Below, in pieces: positions 8,842 through 16,794 of a stretch of DNA of 64,000 bases. A program made the translations under genes and the position numbers. The notes beneath the pieces were generated by a model. The model worked only from the letters and a program-made list of their open reading frames with translations, was not told the origin of the DNA and searched no databases. The first letter of the stretch is position 1. Each line of letters begins with the position of its first letter. The stretch is from CAYLPJ01 sp964385465 (GTDB taxonomy: Bacteria > Planctomycetota > Phycisphaerae > SM23-33). Location of the stretch: positions 13,914 through 77,913 of the forward strand of contig CAYLPJ010000027.1 of the NCBI GenBank assembly GCA_964385465.1, written 5' to 3'.

Positions 8842-10455
8842 CTAGTCTCCTATCCCGAGGTGGGCCTCGATGATGTCGTCGAGCTTTTCCAGCAGGCGGT
8901 CGTCGACCTTCCGCATGGCCTCCATGAGGCCCTGGCGGTCGGTGACCTGGAAGCGGATGGGATCGCTTCGGCCGCTACGGCCGGGCAGGTCGCCGCGGAA
9001 GTCGACGGCCTCGAGGGTGATCGTGACGCGGTCGCCCTTGGCCAGCCCCAGCGGCGCGAGCTTCAGTTCGTGCCACTGGGCGAACTTCGCGGGCGTGTCT
9101 TTCGGTCTGGCGATGATCGTCTCGTGGTGCGTCTCGTTGGCGTCGGCGTGGCGGACCGTCCGGTGGAGGATGATCCTGCTGAGGCCGTAGTCGTCGATCG
9201 CCTTGTACATCACCATAGGCGTGGCGGTCGGCAGGACGTACTTGCTGACGGCGGCGGCGGCGACGCGCGGCGGGTTGTCCGGGGAGACCTGCACCACGCC
9301 TGTGATGGGCCTGTCGAGGCTGAGCCCGTCGGCGTCGGTGACCTGCACGCGGAAGCGCATGGACTCGGCGACCTTCTCGAAGGGCGTGCCCGCGGGGTCC
9401 AGGACCAGCCGATCGCCCCGGCGGGTCAGCGTGCGGCTGGTCTCGTCCACCGAGACGGTCCCGCCGGAGAGCTGCTTGTCGGCCGAGACCAGCACGCGGA
9501 CGTCGGAGCCCTCGGGGACGAGGACCTGTCGGCCCTCGGCGCGGGCGTTCTCGAACCGCTCGGCGGCGTAGGCCGGCGGGGTCGGGTCCAGCTCGACGCG
9601 GACCAGGGGCAGGGGGATGAGTTCGAGGGTCATCGGCTCGGTGTAGGCGTCGCCGAGGTAGACGGTATAGGCCAGGTCGTCCAGCACGCGGTTGAGCTTG
9701 CCGGTGTAGACCGCCGGGTCGTTGGCGTCGGGCTCGAGGTCGACGGAGGTCGTCAGGTCGCTGGCCAGGGCCCGCAACTCGACGCGCCCGCCGTCGGGCA
9801 GCTCCCCGCCGGCGCGGACGCGGAAGACGACCGGTTGGCCGTAAGCGGCCTTCCGGCCGGCGGGCGAGACGATCTCCTCGATCCGCGTCCGCGTGGGGTA
9901 GTGCGTCCTGCTCAGCAGGAACAGCCGCTTGCAGAACGCCGCGGTATGTCCTGGCATGAGGATCGCCGGGCCGACAATCAGCAGCGCCGTGAGGGCCAGG
10001 ACGCCCGCCCGGCGGGTGAGCTGCTCGCGGGAGAAGCCCTCCAGGAAATCCAGCCCGCCGGATGCCTCGGCCGTGCAGTCCACGACGGCCTCCCGGAGCA
10101 GCGGCGAGCCGAACTGCCGCCGCCCGCCGTCTGCGAACTGAAGCGCGGCGACCAGGTCGGAGCTGAGCCCCTGCTGGCGCTCGACCAGCAGGGCGAGGGA
10201 CACGTCGTCCTCGTGGACGCGCAGGGCGGGCAGGAGGTAGCGGGTGACGGCCCACGCGGCCGTGGCGACCACGGCGACCAGCAGGATGCCCCGCTCCAGG
10301 CGTCCCATGCGGATCCAGTAATCCAGCAGGAAGGCGACGCCGAGAGCCCACAGGACGATGCTGACCAGCACCGAGCCCGCCGAGCCGAGGCGCACCGTCG
10401 TCCGGAACCCCCTCAGCCGCCTCAATCCGCGATGTACCGCCGTCAGGTTCTTCAT
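8842..10455 (-). CDS. DUF4175-like membrane protein of the MoxR/BatA cluster
   Basis: 537 aa. Two N-terminal membrane segments (about 28-48 and 58-76) and a third near 150-168 (GVLALTALLIVGPAIL). These are followed by about 350 residues of beta-rich extracytoplasmic sequence with repeated Ig-like elements and a closing helix (MEAMRKVDDRLLEKLDDII). The arrangement resembles the DUF4175-type proteins seen beside MoxR/BatA genes in planctomycetes. It is separated by 2 bp from the coiled-coil gene downstream and 12 bp from the GATase-like gene upstream. It probably forms the membrane anchor of a complex with those products; function unknown. Confidence 0.8.
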   Translation of the reverse strand: MKNLTAVHRGLRRLRGFRTTVRLGSAGSVLVSIVLWALGVAFLLDYWIRMGRLERGILLVAVVATAAWAVTRYLLPALRVHEDDVSLALLVERQQGLSSDLVAALQFADGGRRQFGSPLLREAVVDCTAEASGGLDFLEGFSREQLTRRAGVLALTALLIVGPAILMPGHTAAFCKRLFLLSRTHYPTRTRIEEIVSPAGRKAAYGQPVVFRVRAGGELPDGGRVELRALASDLTTSVDLEPDANDPAVYTGKLNRVLDDLAYTVYLGDAYTEPMTLELIPLPLVRVELDPTPPAYAAERFENARAEGRQVLVPEGSDVRVLVSADKQLSGGTVSVDETSRTLTRRGDRLVLDPAGTPFEKVAESMRFRVQVTDADGLSLDRPITGVVQVSPDNPPRVAAAAVSKYVLPTATPMVMYKAIDDYGLSRIILHRTVRHADANETHHETIIARPKDTPAKFAQWHELKLAPLGLAKGDRVTITLEAVDFRGDLPGRSGRSDPIRFQVTDRQGLMEAMRKVDDRLLEKLDDIIEAHLGIGD

Positions 10456-10467
10456 GGCTATGGGCAG

Positions 10468-12903
10468 CTACCTCAGGTTGACCAGCTTTCGCACGAACCA
10501 CTCGACGAGCATGAACCCCGCGGCCAGGATCAGCACCAGCCAGGTGTTCCACAGCTCGAACCGCCGCTCGGTCTTCTCGACCAGCTCCACGCCCGAGACG
10601 GTCTCGGTCAGCCGGGACATCTCCGACAGCTCGTACGCCTTGCCGCCGGTCTGACCGGCCAGGGCGTTCTGGAGCGCGTAATCCCGCACGGCGGACCGCC
10701 GTTCGGCCGTGACGGGCGCGACCTTGAAGGAGACCTCCACCTCGTCCCTGGTGACCGGGTCGCGGACAAGCAGGCGATGGCGCCCGGTGGTGAACACCGG
10801 GAAGGTCGTCTCGAAGATCACGCCGTCGCGGGCGACGGGGATGGACAGGCTGACCGGCTCGGGCGCCTTGCCGGCGTCGTCGGGCTCGACGACCAGCCGG
10901 GCCGAGAGCTTGTCGATCTCCAGGGGGTCATAGTCCTCGTTGTAGGCCTCGACGATGACGCGGACCTTGTCGCCGGCCTGGTAGGTCCGCCGGTCGGTCT
11001 GGGGCAGGAAGCGCTTCTGGTCGCCCAGCGCCCGCCCGAGGCCGAGGCGGTAGATGATCTGCCCCCAGAGCTGGCGGTAGTACTTCTCGCCGTACTTCCG
11101 CCGCAGCCGCCAGGTCTCGTTGAAGCCGAAGTACACCACCTCGCCCTTGCCGAACCGCCGGATGGCGATCAGCGGCTGGGGGGTCTTGTCGTCGGCGCAG
11201 TACTCGGTGGGGTGCTCGGCCAGGACGGTCGCCAGCGGGTGCTTGCGGGCGACCGGCTGGTACCACGGCAGGTCGCCGAGGTTCGCCCAGGCCATCGCGC
11301 TCTCGCGCTGGTCCTCTCCAAGGTTCATGAAGTCATACTGCCTGGCCGCGGCGGTCAGCTCGGGGCGGAACTCGCCCTGGCGGATCCGCGTGCCCGGCTC
11401 GACGACGACGGGCAGCATGTCGGCGAGGATCGTGCCATGCAGCTCCTCGACCCCGAACCGCGGGCCGGAGAGGAAGACCAGCCCGCCGCCGAAGGTGCCC
11501 ACGTAGTCGCGGACCATTTCCTGGAACTGGTCGCTGAGGACCTCGGCGGGCACGTCGGAGATGAGCATCACGTCGTAGCTGAAGAACTCCGACCGCGGGC
11601 GGATCAGCGTCTCGAGGAAGAGGTCGTTGGTCTGGCGGACCTTGAAGTCCGCCGAGCGGAGGAACGTGCGGAAGCCCTCCCACCCGATCAGCGGATCGCG
11701 GTGGAAGACCTCCTTGACGAACCGCCACTCCCAGGTCGGCTCGTACTCGACGAACAGCAGCTTCAGCGACTCGTCGCGGACGTTGATCTCGCGCTGGACG
11801 GTGTTGTTCTCGCCGAGGACCTCGTCGTCGAACGGGCGGACCTTCGCGATCAGGTCGAACTTGCCCACCTCCTCCGGCGTGAACGGGATGCGGACGGTCA
11901 CCTGCGCCTCGTCCATGCGGATCGTCTTCGGCGAGGCCACCTGCCGCGGGCGGCTGACCAGCGAGCCGCCCGCCGTGGTCCCCAACCGCCGGGCCGACAG
12001 CTCGATGGTGGCGTGGCGCCCGGTCAGGCCCGTCTGCCGCAGCCCCACCGACACGTCCGTCCGCTCGTCCTTCTTCAGCAGCAGCGGCGTCTGGAGGTCC
12101 AGCGCCAGGTCCACCACCTCGCGGGGGCCGACGCCGACGGCGTGGAGGGGTATGCGGAGTCTCTCGGCCGCCGCCTGTGGGGGGGCGCCGGCGTTCTGGG
12201 CGAAGTCGCTGACGATCACCGCCCCGGCCAGCAGGTGCGTGGGGTGGCGTCGGTGCAGGTCGTTGATCCCCTCGCCGAGGGCGGTGACCTCGCCGGTCCC
12301 GCGGAGCTGTTCGGCGACGTAGTCCGGGTCGATGCCCTCCTCCTCGGGCGGGCTCAGCCGGACCTCGCGAACCTGGTCGGCGCGGTCGAGGGCGTAGCAC
12401 TGGAGGCGGAACTTCTCGCCGAGGTCCCGCAGCAGGGCCGCCCCGTCGTCCGTGACGGTCCGGCGGACGAGGTCCATCCGGCTGGGCCCCTCGCCGTCGG
12501 GCCCCGGCGCGACGGCCTCGGGGCCGACCGCCCGGGTCAGCCCCGCTTTGGCCTCGACGGAGAGCTTGTCCCGGATGTTCATGCTGTCGGTGCAGTCGAA
12601 GAGCATCAGCAGCAGCGGGCGCGGGTGGTGGGTCATGGTCATCGAGATGACCGGCTCGGCGAGGATCACCAGCAGCAGCGCCAGCATCAGCCCGCGCAGG
12701 GCGACGCCCGCCGTCCGCGCCGCGCGCTTGGGAACGTCCTGGAAGCGGAGGTAGAACACGACGGCCGCCGCGATCAGCAGCGCGCAGCCGAACAGCACCA
12801 GCGCGGGGCGCTGCTGGGCCCAGGGCGCGGCGAACTTGACCTGGAGGTCGTGAATGCTCTCGAGGCGGTCGACGCCGAGGAGATGTCCGAGCCACTCGTT
12901 CAC
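10468..12903 (-). CDS. Membrane protein with VWA-like and glutamine-amidotransferase-like domains
   Basis: 811 aa from a GTG whose GTGA overlaps the stop of the upstream BatA gene. In-frame sequence further upstream is antisense-like and was rejected. Two membrane helices (about 33-53 and 64-87) precede a VWA-like site LFDCTDSMN (D103, T105, S107). Later there is a class I glutamine-amidotransferase-like fold (GGLVFLSGPRFGVEEL) apparently without a catalytic triad, as in the planctomycete 'putative glutamine amidotransferase' family. A last membrane helix (LVLILAAGFMLVEWFV) is near the C-terminus. Probable structural partner of BatA in the envelope; no activity claimed. Confidence 0.82.
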   Translation of the reverse strand: MNEWLGHLLGVDRLESIHDLQVKFAAPWAQQRPALVLFGCALLIAAAVVFYLRFQDVPKRAARTAGVALRGLMLALLLVILAEPVISMTMTHHPRPLLLMLFDCTDSMNIRDKLSVEAKAGLTRAVGPEAVAPGPDGEGPSRMDLVRRTVTDDGAALLRDLGEKFRLQCYALDRADQVREVRLSPPEEEGIDPDYVAEQLRGTGEVTALGEGINDLHRRHPTHLLAGAVIVSDFAQNAGAPPQAAAERLRIPLHAVGVGPREVVDLALDLQTPLLLKKDERTDVSVGLRQTGLTGRHATIELSARRLGTTAGGSLVSRPRQVASPKTIRMDEAQVTVRIPFTPEEVGKFDLIAKVRPFDDEVLGENNTVQREINVRDESLKLLFVEYEPTWEWRFVKEVFHRDPLIGWEGFRTFLRSADFKVRQTNDLFLETLIRPRSEFFSYDVMLISDVPAEVLSDQFQEMVRDYVGTFGGGLVFLSGPRFGVEELHGTILADMLPVVVEPGTRIRQGEFRPELTAAARQYDFMNLGEDQRESAMAWANLGDLPWYQPVARKHPLATVLAEHPTEYCADDKTPQPLIAIRRFGKGEVVYFGFNETWRLRRKYGEKYYRQLWGQIIYRLGLGRALGDQKRFLPQTDRRTYQAGDKVRVIVEAYNEDYDPLEIDKLSARLVVEPDDAGKAPEPVSLSIPVARDGVIFETTFPVFTTGRHRLLVRDPVTRDEVEVSFKVAPVTAERRSAVRDYALQNALAGQTGGKAYELSEMSRLTETVSGVELVEKTERRFELWNTWLVLILAAGFMLVEWFVRKLVNLR

Positions 12904-15362
12904 GGGGCGCTCCTCCCCAACCTCGGCGCCGCCAGGAAGAGCATCTCGATCGCCAGGCAGGCCAGGACCATTGCCATAAGGTACTTCCAGTAGTTGTGCC
13001 CGACGCGGGCCATGCCCTCCAGGCGGATCTCCTCGCCGGCGGCCACCCAGCGGAACGGCGTGTCGGTCATCCGCTCGCGGAGGGGCTGCTCCCCGACGCT
13101 GTCGAGCTCGCTCTCGGCCGGCGGGCCGTTCACGGCCAGGAGCATGGACCATTCCTCGCCGGCCCCGAGCGCCTCGCCGGGCCGGCTTCGCTCGATGCGG
13201 TAGAGCCCCCGCCGCTGGACGTCGCGAAGAATCAGCCCGTAGGTGGTCTCGCTGAGGGCCTCGACGGTCAGCGGGCGGGGCTGCTCGTCGCCGGGGCCGG
13301 TGACGGTGAACGCCGCGGCCTGGTCGGCGGAGTCGATGGGCACGATCACCTCATTGACGTCGCCGAACGTCCTGCGTGGCAGCGAGCGGGTCAGCAGGTC
13401 GCGGAGGGCCTGGTCCAGCAGCAGGACGCTGTGCTCGGCGGCGAGGTTGTTCCACTCCGGGAAGATGCCGGTGGTCACCAGGATGATCCGCCCGCGTCCG
13501 ATGTCTCGGCGGACGGCGAACGGCTCGCCGTTGTCGTAGCGCCCCATCACGCGGGGCATCGTCCGCTGGACGCGCTCCTCGACGCTCAGCCGCGAGAGGT
13601 CCGTCGCGGCGAGGTTGGACCACAGCAGCCAGTTGGGCTGGAGCTCGCGGCGGCGGAGCCGGTCGGCCTCGCGCCGGGCGCGGGCGGTGTCGTCCAGCTT
13701 GCCGCGGTTCTCCAGGTCCGCCCAGCGCCGCTCGGCGGCGTCGTTTTCGGCCAGCCAGCGGACCCGTTCCTCCAGCCGCTTCTTCGCCGCGTCGGGCAAC
13801 TCGGCCCGCGCCGCCTGCATGTCCACGCCGACGGCCTTGAAGAAGAACGGGGACAGGAAGATCCCTTCCATGGCCCGCGGGGGCAGGCCCAGGTAGAAGA
13901 CCGGGTCCTGCATGGTCGCCGGCGCCAAGCGGAAGACGTCCGGGTCGATCGCGTCCGGCTCGGGCAGCTTGCCGATCGGCTCGGGCTTCAGCGGGGCCGG
14001 CAGGATCCCCGCCCCTTCGCGCCACGCCTCGGACTGCCAGGCGACGGGGTCGAACCCGGCCCCGGCGGCGAGGAACAGTTGCCCCCCCTGCCGGACATAC
14101 TCGCGAAGCAGGCCGACGAGCTTCGACGGCGGGGACTGCACGCCTGCCAGCGCGACCAGGCGGGCGTCCTTGAGGTCGTCGCGGGTGACGTCGTCGGGCT
14201 TCCTGTGGCGGACCTCGACGAGCTGCTTGTCCCGCTCCTGGCGGCTGGTCCGCGGGGCCAGCAGCCGCCGCAGCGGGAACGTCTCGCCGTAGGCGTTGCG
14301 GCGCGGGCTCTCGTCGGGGCCGTGCTGGTCGATGAACACCACCGGCAGGCGGGCGACGACGGGCACGACCAGCGTGCGGAAATCGTCGCCGGGAAGGTGG
14401 TCGGGCGTCAGCTCCACGCGGGCGGGGACGAACAGCGGCTTGGCCGCCGTGCCCGCCACGTCGAACGTGTGGCGGAAGACCACCTCCAGCGACTGATCCG
14501 GCAGCAGGTCCACGCGGCGCTGCTCGATGACCTCCCCGCCCAGCCGCAGCGTCACGCCGACGTTGCTCCGCGGGGCGTCGCCCTCGTGGCGAATCTCCGC
14601 CACGAAGACCGCCGGCGTGCGGGCGTCGGCCGCGCCGTCACGCAGCGTCAGGGCCGACACCCACGTGTTGGACCGCTTCTCGGGCCCGACGCGCGCGATC
14701 TGGAGGTCCGGCACCTCGCGGAAGAACTGCGAAAGGTCCTGGGCGCCCCAGCTCTCCCGCTGCATGTCGCTGAGGAACACCACCCGCTTGGTGGGCAGGT
14801 CCTTGGCGGCGCGGCAGGCGCGGGCGGCCCGTTCGGCGGCCGTGCTGGACCGCGACTGGCGGTCCACCAGCTCGATCCGCTGGAGGGCCTCGAGGGCGTC
14901 GGTGCGGGTGGCGTAGACGTCCTTGCCGTACCACCCCGCGTAGTCGCACATGGGCACGAGCGAGACCTTCGAGCCGTCGGGCAGCTCCCGGAGGAACGTC
15001 GCCGCCCGCTCCTTGGCGACGTCCAGCAGGGACTTGTCGAGTTGGGCGTAGCCCATCGACTGGCTGTTGTCGACGGCCAGGACGGCGTGGATGGGCTCGC
15101 CGGCGAACCCGGCGGCGGCGGTGGAAACGCGATAGGGCCTGGTCATCGCGAGGATGAACAGCAGGACGGCCAGCGTACGCAGGGCCAGCAGCAGCAGGTC
15201 GCGGAGGACCAGGAACCGCCGGTTTCGGTGAAGGGCCTCGCGGAGCAGGTCCATCGCGGCCCACTCCACCCGCCGGTGCCTGCGGCGGTTGAGCAGGTGG
15301 ATCAGCACCGGCGCCGCCGCCAGCGGCAGGGCCCACAGGAAGGCGGGAGAGAGAAAGTTCAT
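12900..15362 (-). CDS. BatA-like protein (aerotolerance regulator N-terminal domain plus VWA)
   Basis: 820 aa. It begins with the BatA signature MNFLSPAFLWALPLAAAPV, then HLLNRRRHRRVEW and a second membrane helix (about 54-73). A von Willebrand A domain follows with the MIDAS motif DNSQSMG (D98, S100, S102). The rest is a long extracytoplasmic region and a C-terminal helix (YLMAMVLACLAIEMLFL). BatA proteins are membrane partners of MoxR ATPases; the name comes from Bacteroides aerotolerance. Start and stop overlap both neighbouring genes by 4 nt (ATGA and GTGA), strong evidence for one translationally coupled unit. Confidence 0.9.
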   Translation of the reverse strand: MNFLSPAFLWALPLAAAPVLIHLLNRRRHRRVEWAAMDLLREALHRNRRFLVLRDLLLLALRTLAVLLFILAMTRPYRVSTAAAGFAGEPIHAVLAVDNSQSMGYAQLDKSLLDVAKERAATFLRELPDGSKVSLVPMCDYAGWYGKDVYATRTDALEALQRIELVDRQSRSSTAAERAARACRAAKDLPTKRVVFLSDMQRESWGAQDLSQFFREVPDLQIARVGPEKRSNTWVSALTLRDGAADARTPAVFVAEIRHEGDAPRSNVGVTLRLGGEVIEQRRVDLLPDQSLEVVFRHTFDVAGTAAKPLFVPARVELTPDHLPGDDFRTLVVPVVARLPVVFIDQHGPDESPRRNAYGETFPLRRLLAPRTSRQERDKQLVEVRHRKPDDVTRDDLKDARLVALAGVQSPPSKLVGLLREYVRQGGQLFLAAGAGFDPVAWQSEAWREGAGILPAPLKPEPIGKLPEPDAIDPDVFRLAPATMQDPVFYLGLPPRAMEGIFLSPFFFKAVGVDMQAARAELPDAAKKRLEERVRWLAENDAAERRWADLENRGKLDDTARARREADRLRRRELQPNWLLWSNLAATDLSRLSVEERVQRTMPRVMGRYDNGEPFAVRRDIGRGRIILVTTGIFPEWNNLAAEHSVLLLDQALRDLLTRSLPRRTFGDVNEVIVPIDSADQAAAFTVTGPGDEQPRPLTVEALSETTYGLILRDVQRRGLYRIERSRPGEALGAGEEWSMLLAVNGPPAESELDSVGEQPLRERMTDTPFRWVAAGEEIRLEGMARVGHNYWKYLMAMVLACLAIEMLFLAAPRLGRSAP

Positions 15363-16714
15363 CGGGCGGCCCCCTTGAGAGCGGAAGCAGCGAACGACAA
15401 ACTACAGATTCCAAGCAAACTGCAAGCCCCAACCAGCAAACACCAGACACTCGGACGCGGGGATCGCCGGTGATCCGCCAGCGACATGGCACCGGTCCGC
15501 GGTACCCCCGCATCCGCCGGCCTCTTCGTTTGCCGTTTGGCGTTTGCCTCCCGCCGTTCGCCTGCTGTTTGCCTCTTGGGATCTGCCGTTTCGCCCGAAG
15601 GGCGCCGAGCCGTTGCCTTCCTCGGGTCCAGCACGGCCTGCTGGAGGATCGGCAGGTAGCGGTTGGGGATGTTCAGGACGAACACGGCCACGGAGGTGCC
15701 GAACAGCCTGCCGGCTCGGCCGCTGACGTGCGAGCCGGCGTCCCAGGAGCCGGCGTCGTCCTCGTCGCCGGTGGTCCGCTGGGTCTGGATGATGGCGTCG
15801 CGGATCTTGGGGTAGTTCTTGCGCCACCGCCCCCCGCCGACCTGGTACAGCGCCTGGCCGACGTAATACAGCGTGTAGGCGTCGAAGGGCACGCGGCCCT
15901 TGTTCTTGCGCATCTTCTTGTCGATGTCGCGGATCACCGCGTCCATGCTGTTGCGGATGCGGAAGTCGTCGTACTGGCCGAACTCCTGGAGGCAGACGAC
16001 GCCCGCGGCGGCCATCGCCGTCGTGGTGCGGTTGCCCGAGTAGGTAAACTGCCCGGGGATGTCGGCGATGCTCGTCGCCCGCCCGCGGCGCTTGCCTGTG
16101 GGTTTGTAGTGCTCCCGGACGCTCTTGATGGCCATCTGGATCGTGCGGGGGTCGATCTCGAAGCCGATGTCCATCGCCCCGCGGAGGGCCTTGGCCTGCA
16201 TGACCGCCAGGGACAGGTCGTGTCCGCGGCGCTGGCGGCGGGCCTCGTAGTCCCATCCGCCGTCCTCGCACTGGGCGTTGGAGATGACCTTCAGCGACCG
16301 GTCCAGCACCCGGCCGACGCGGGGGTCGCTCGTCATGCCGTACGCCTGCGTCAGCACGAACGTGCTCAGGCCGTGGTTGTACATGTCCCGCTTGGCCGAG
16401 GAAACGTTCAGCAGACCCGACGGCTTGGCGTTGGAGAGCACGAAATCCAGCGCCCGCCGGACGTTCTCGCCGTAGCGCCCCCGCCCGGGCGCGTGCCCGG
16501 CCGAGAGAAACGCCAGCGCCCCCACCGAGACCAGGCCGAGGTCGTTGCTGCCCCAGTTTCCGCCGCGGCCCTGATTGGCCGCCAGCCAGCGCAGCCCCAG
16601 CGTGCTGGCGCGTTCGCTGTCGCGGGTGATCTCCCACTCGCCGTCGGCCAGTGCCGCGACGTCGCCGGCCAGCACCGCCAGCGCGGTCACCGTCGCCAGG
16701 ACCCATTTACCCAT
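15359..16714 (-). CDS. Secreted prenyltransferase/squalene-cyclase-fold repeat protein
   Basis: 451 aa. The ATG at 16714 was chosen because AAGGAGAAGGC precedes it and it begins a signal peptide (MGKWVLATVTALAVLAG...). The mature part has alpha/alpha-toroid repeats typical of the squalene oxidase/prenyltransferase superfamily (LRWLAANQGRGGNWG, LKVISNAQCEDGGWDYE, TTTAMAAAGVVCLQEFG). Planctomycete relatives are usually not true cyclases; no DxDD motif is visible. The last about 85 residues (from roughly 367) are a Lys/Arg/Thr-rich tail followed by a hydrophobic Cys/Leu stretch unlike the family. At DNA level this tail coincides with two TTTG-rich degenerate segments on opposite strands. It ends by overlapping the BatA start (ATGA). 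Confidence 0.8.
   Translation of the reverse strand: MGKWVLATVTALAVLAGDVAALADGEWEITRDSERASTLGLRWLAANQGRGGNWGSNDLGLVSVGALAFLSAGHAPGRGRYGENVRRALDFVLSNAKPSGLLNVSSAKRDMYNHGLSTFVLTQAYGMTSDPRVGRVLDRSLKVISNAQCEDGGWDYEARRQRRGHDLSLAVMQAKALRGAMDIGFEIDPRTIQMAIKSVREHYKPTGKRRGRATSIADIPGQFTYSGNRTTTAMAAAGVVCLQEFGQYDDFRIRNSMDAVIRDIDKKMRKNKGRVPFDAYTLYYVGQALYQVGGGRWRKNYPKIRDAIIQTQRTTGDEDDAGSWDAGSHVSGRAGRLFGTSVAVFVLNIPNRYLPILQQAVLDPRKATARRPSGETADPKRQTAGERREANAKRQTKRPADAGVPRTGAMSLADHRRSPRPSVWCLLVGACSLLGICSLSFAASALKGAAR
15381..15597. repeat. Opposed TTTG-rich degenerate segments in the 3' end of the cyclase-fold gene
   Basis: Reading the minus strand over 15381-15452 gives iterated GTTTGCTGG, GCAGTTTGC and GTAGTTTGTCG. 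Reading the plus strand over 15528-15597 gives GTTTGCCGTTTGGCGTTTGCC and TGCTGTTTGCC. The two blocks face each other and share a short-word composition quite unlike the 70% GC surroundings. They account for the odd C-terminal tail. I recall similar 'GTTTGG' dispersed repeats in planctomycete-like genomes, but cannot verify this here. Confidence 0.55.
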
Positions 16715-16794
16715 GCCTTCTCCTTGCCGGTCATCGCCGTCGCTAAGCACTTGCCGCCGAACAGCGGAAGGTTACGGGGAGTATCCGCACCCGA

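Noticed and set aside
8860..15473. Very long plus-strand open frames opposite the BatA operon
   Set aside because: Compositional shadows of real minus-strand genes in 70% GC DNA; protein is Gly/Arg/Asp/His/Gln-rich without domains.
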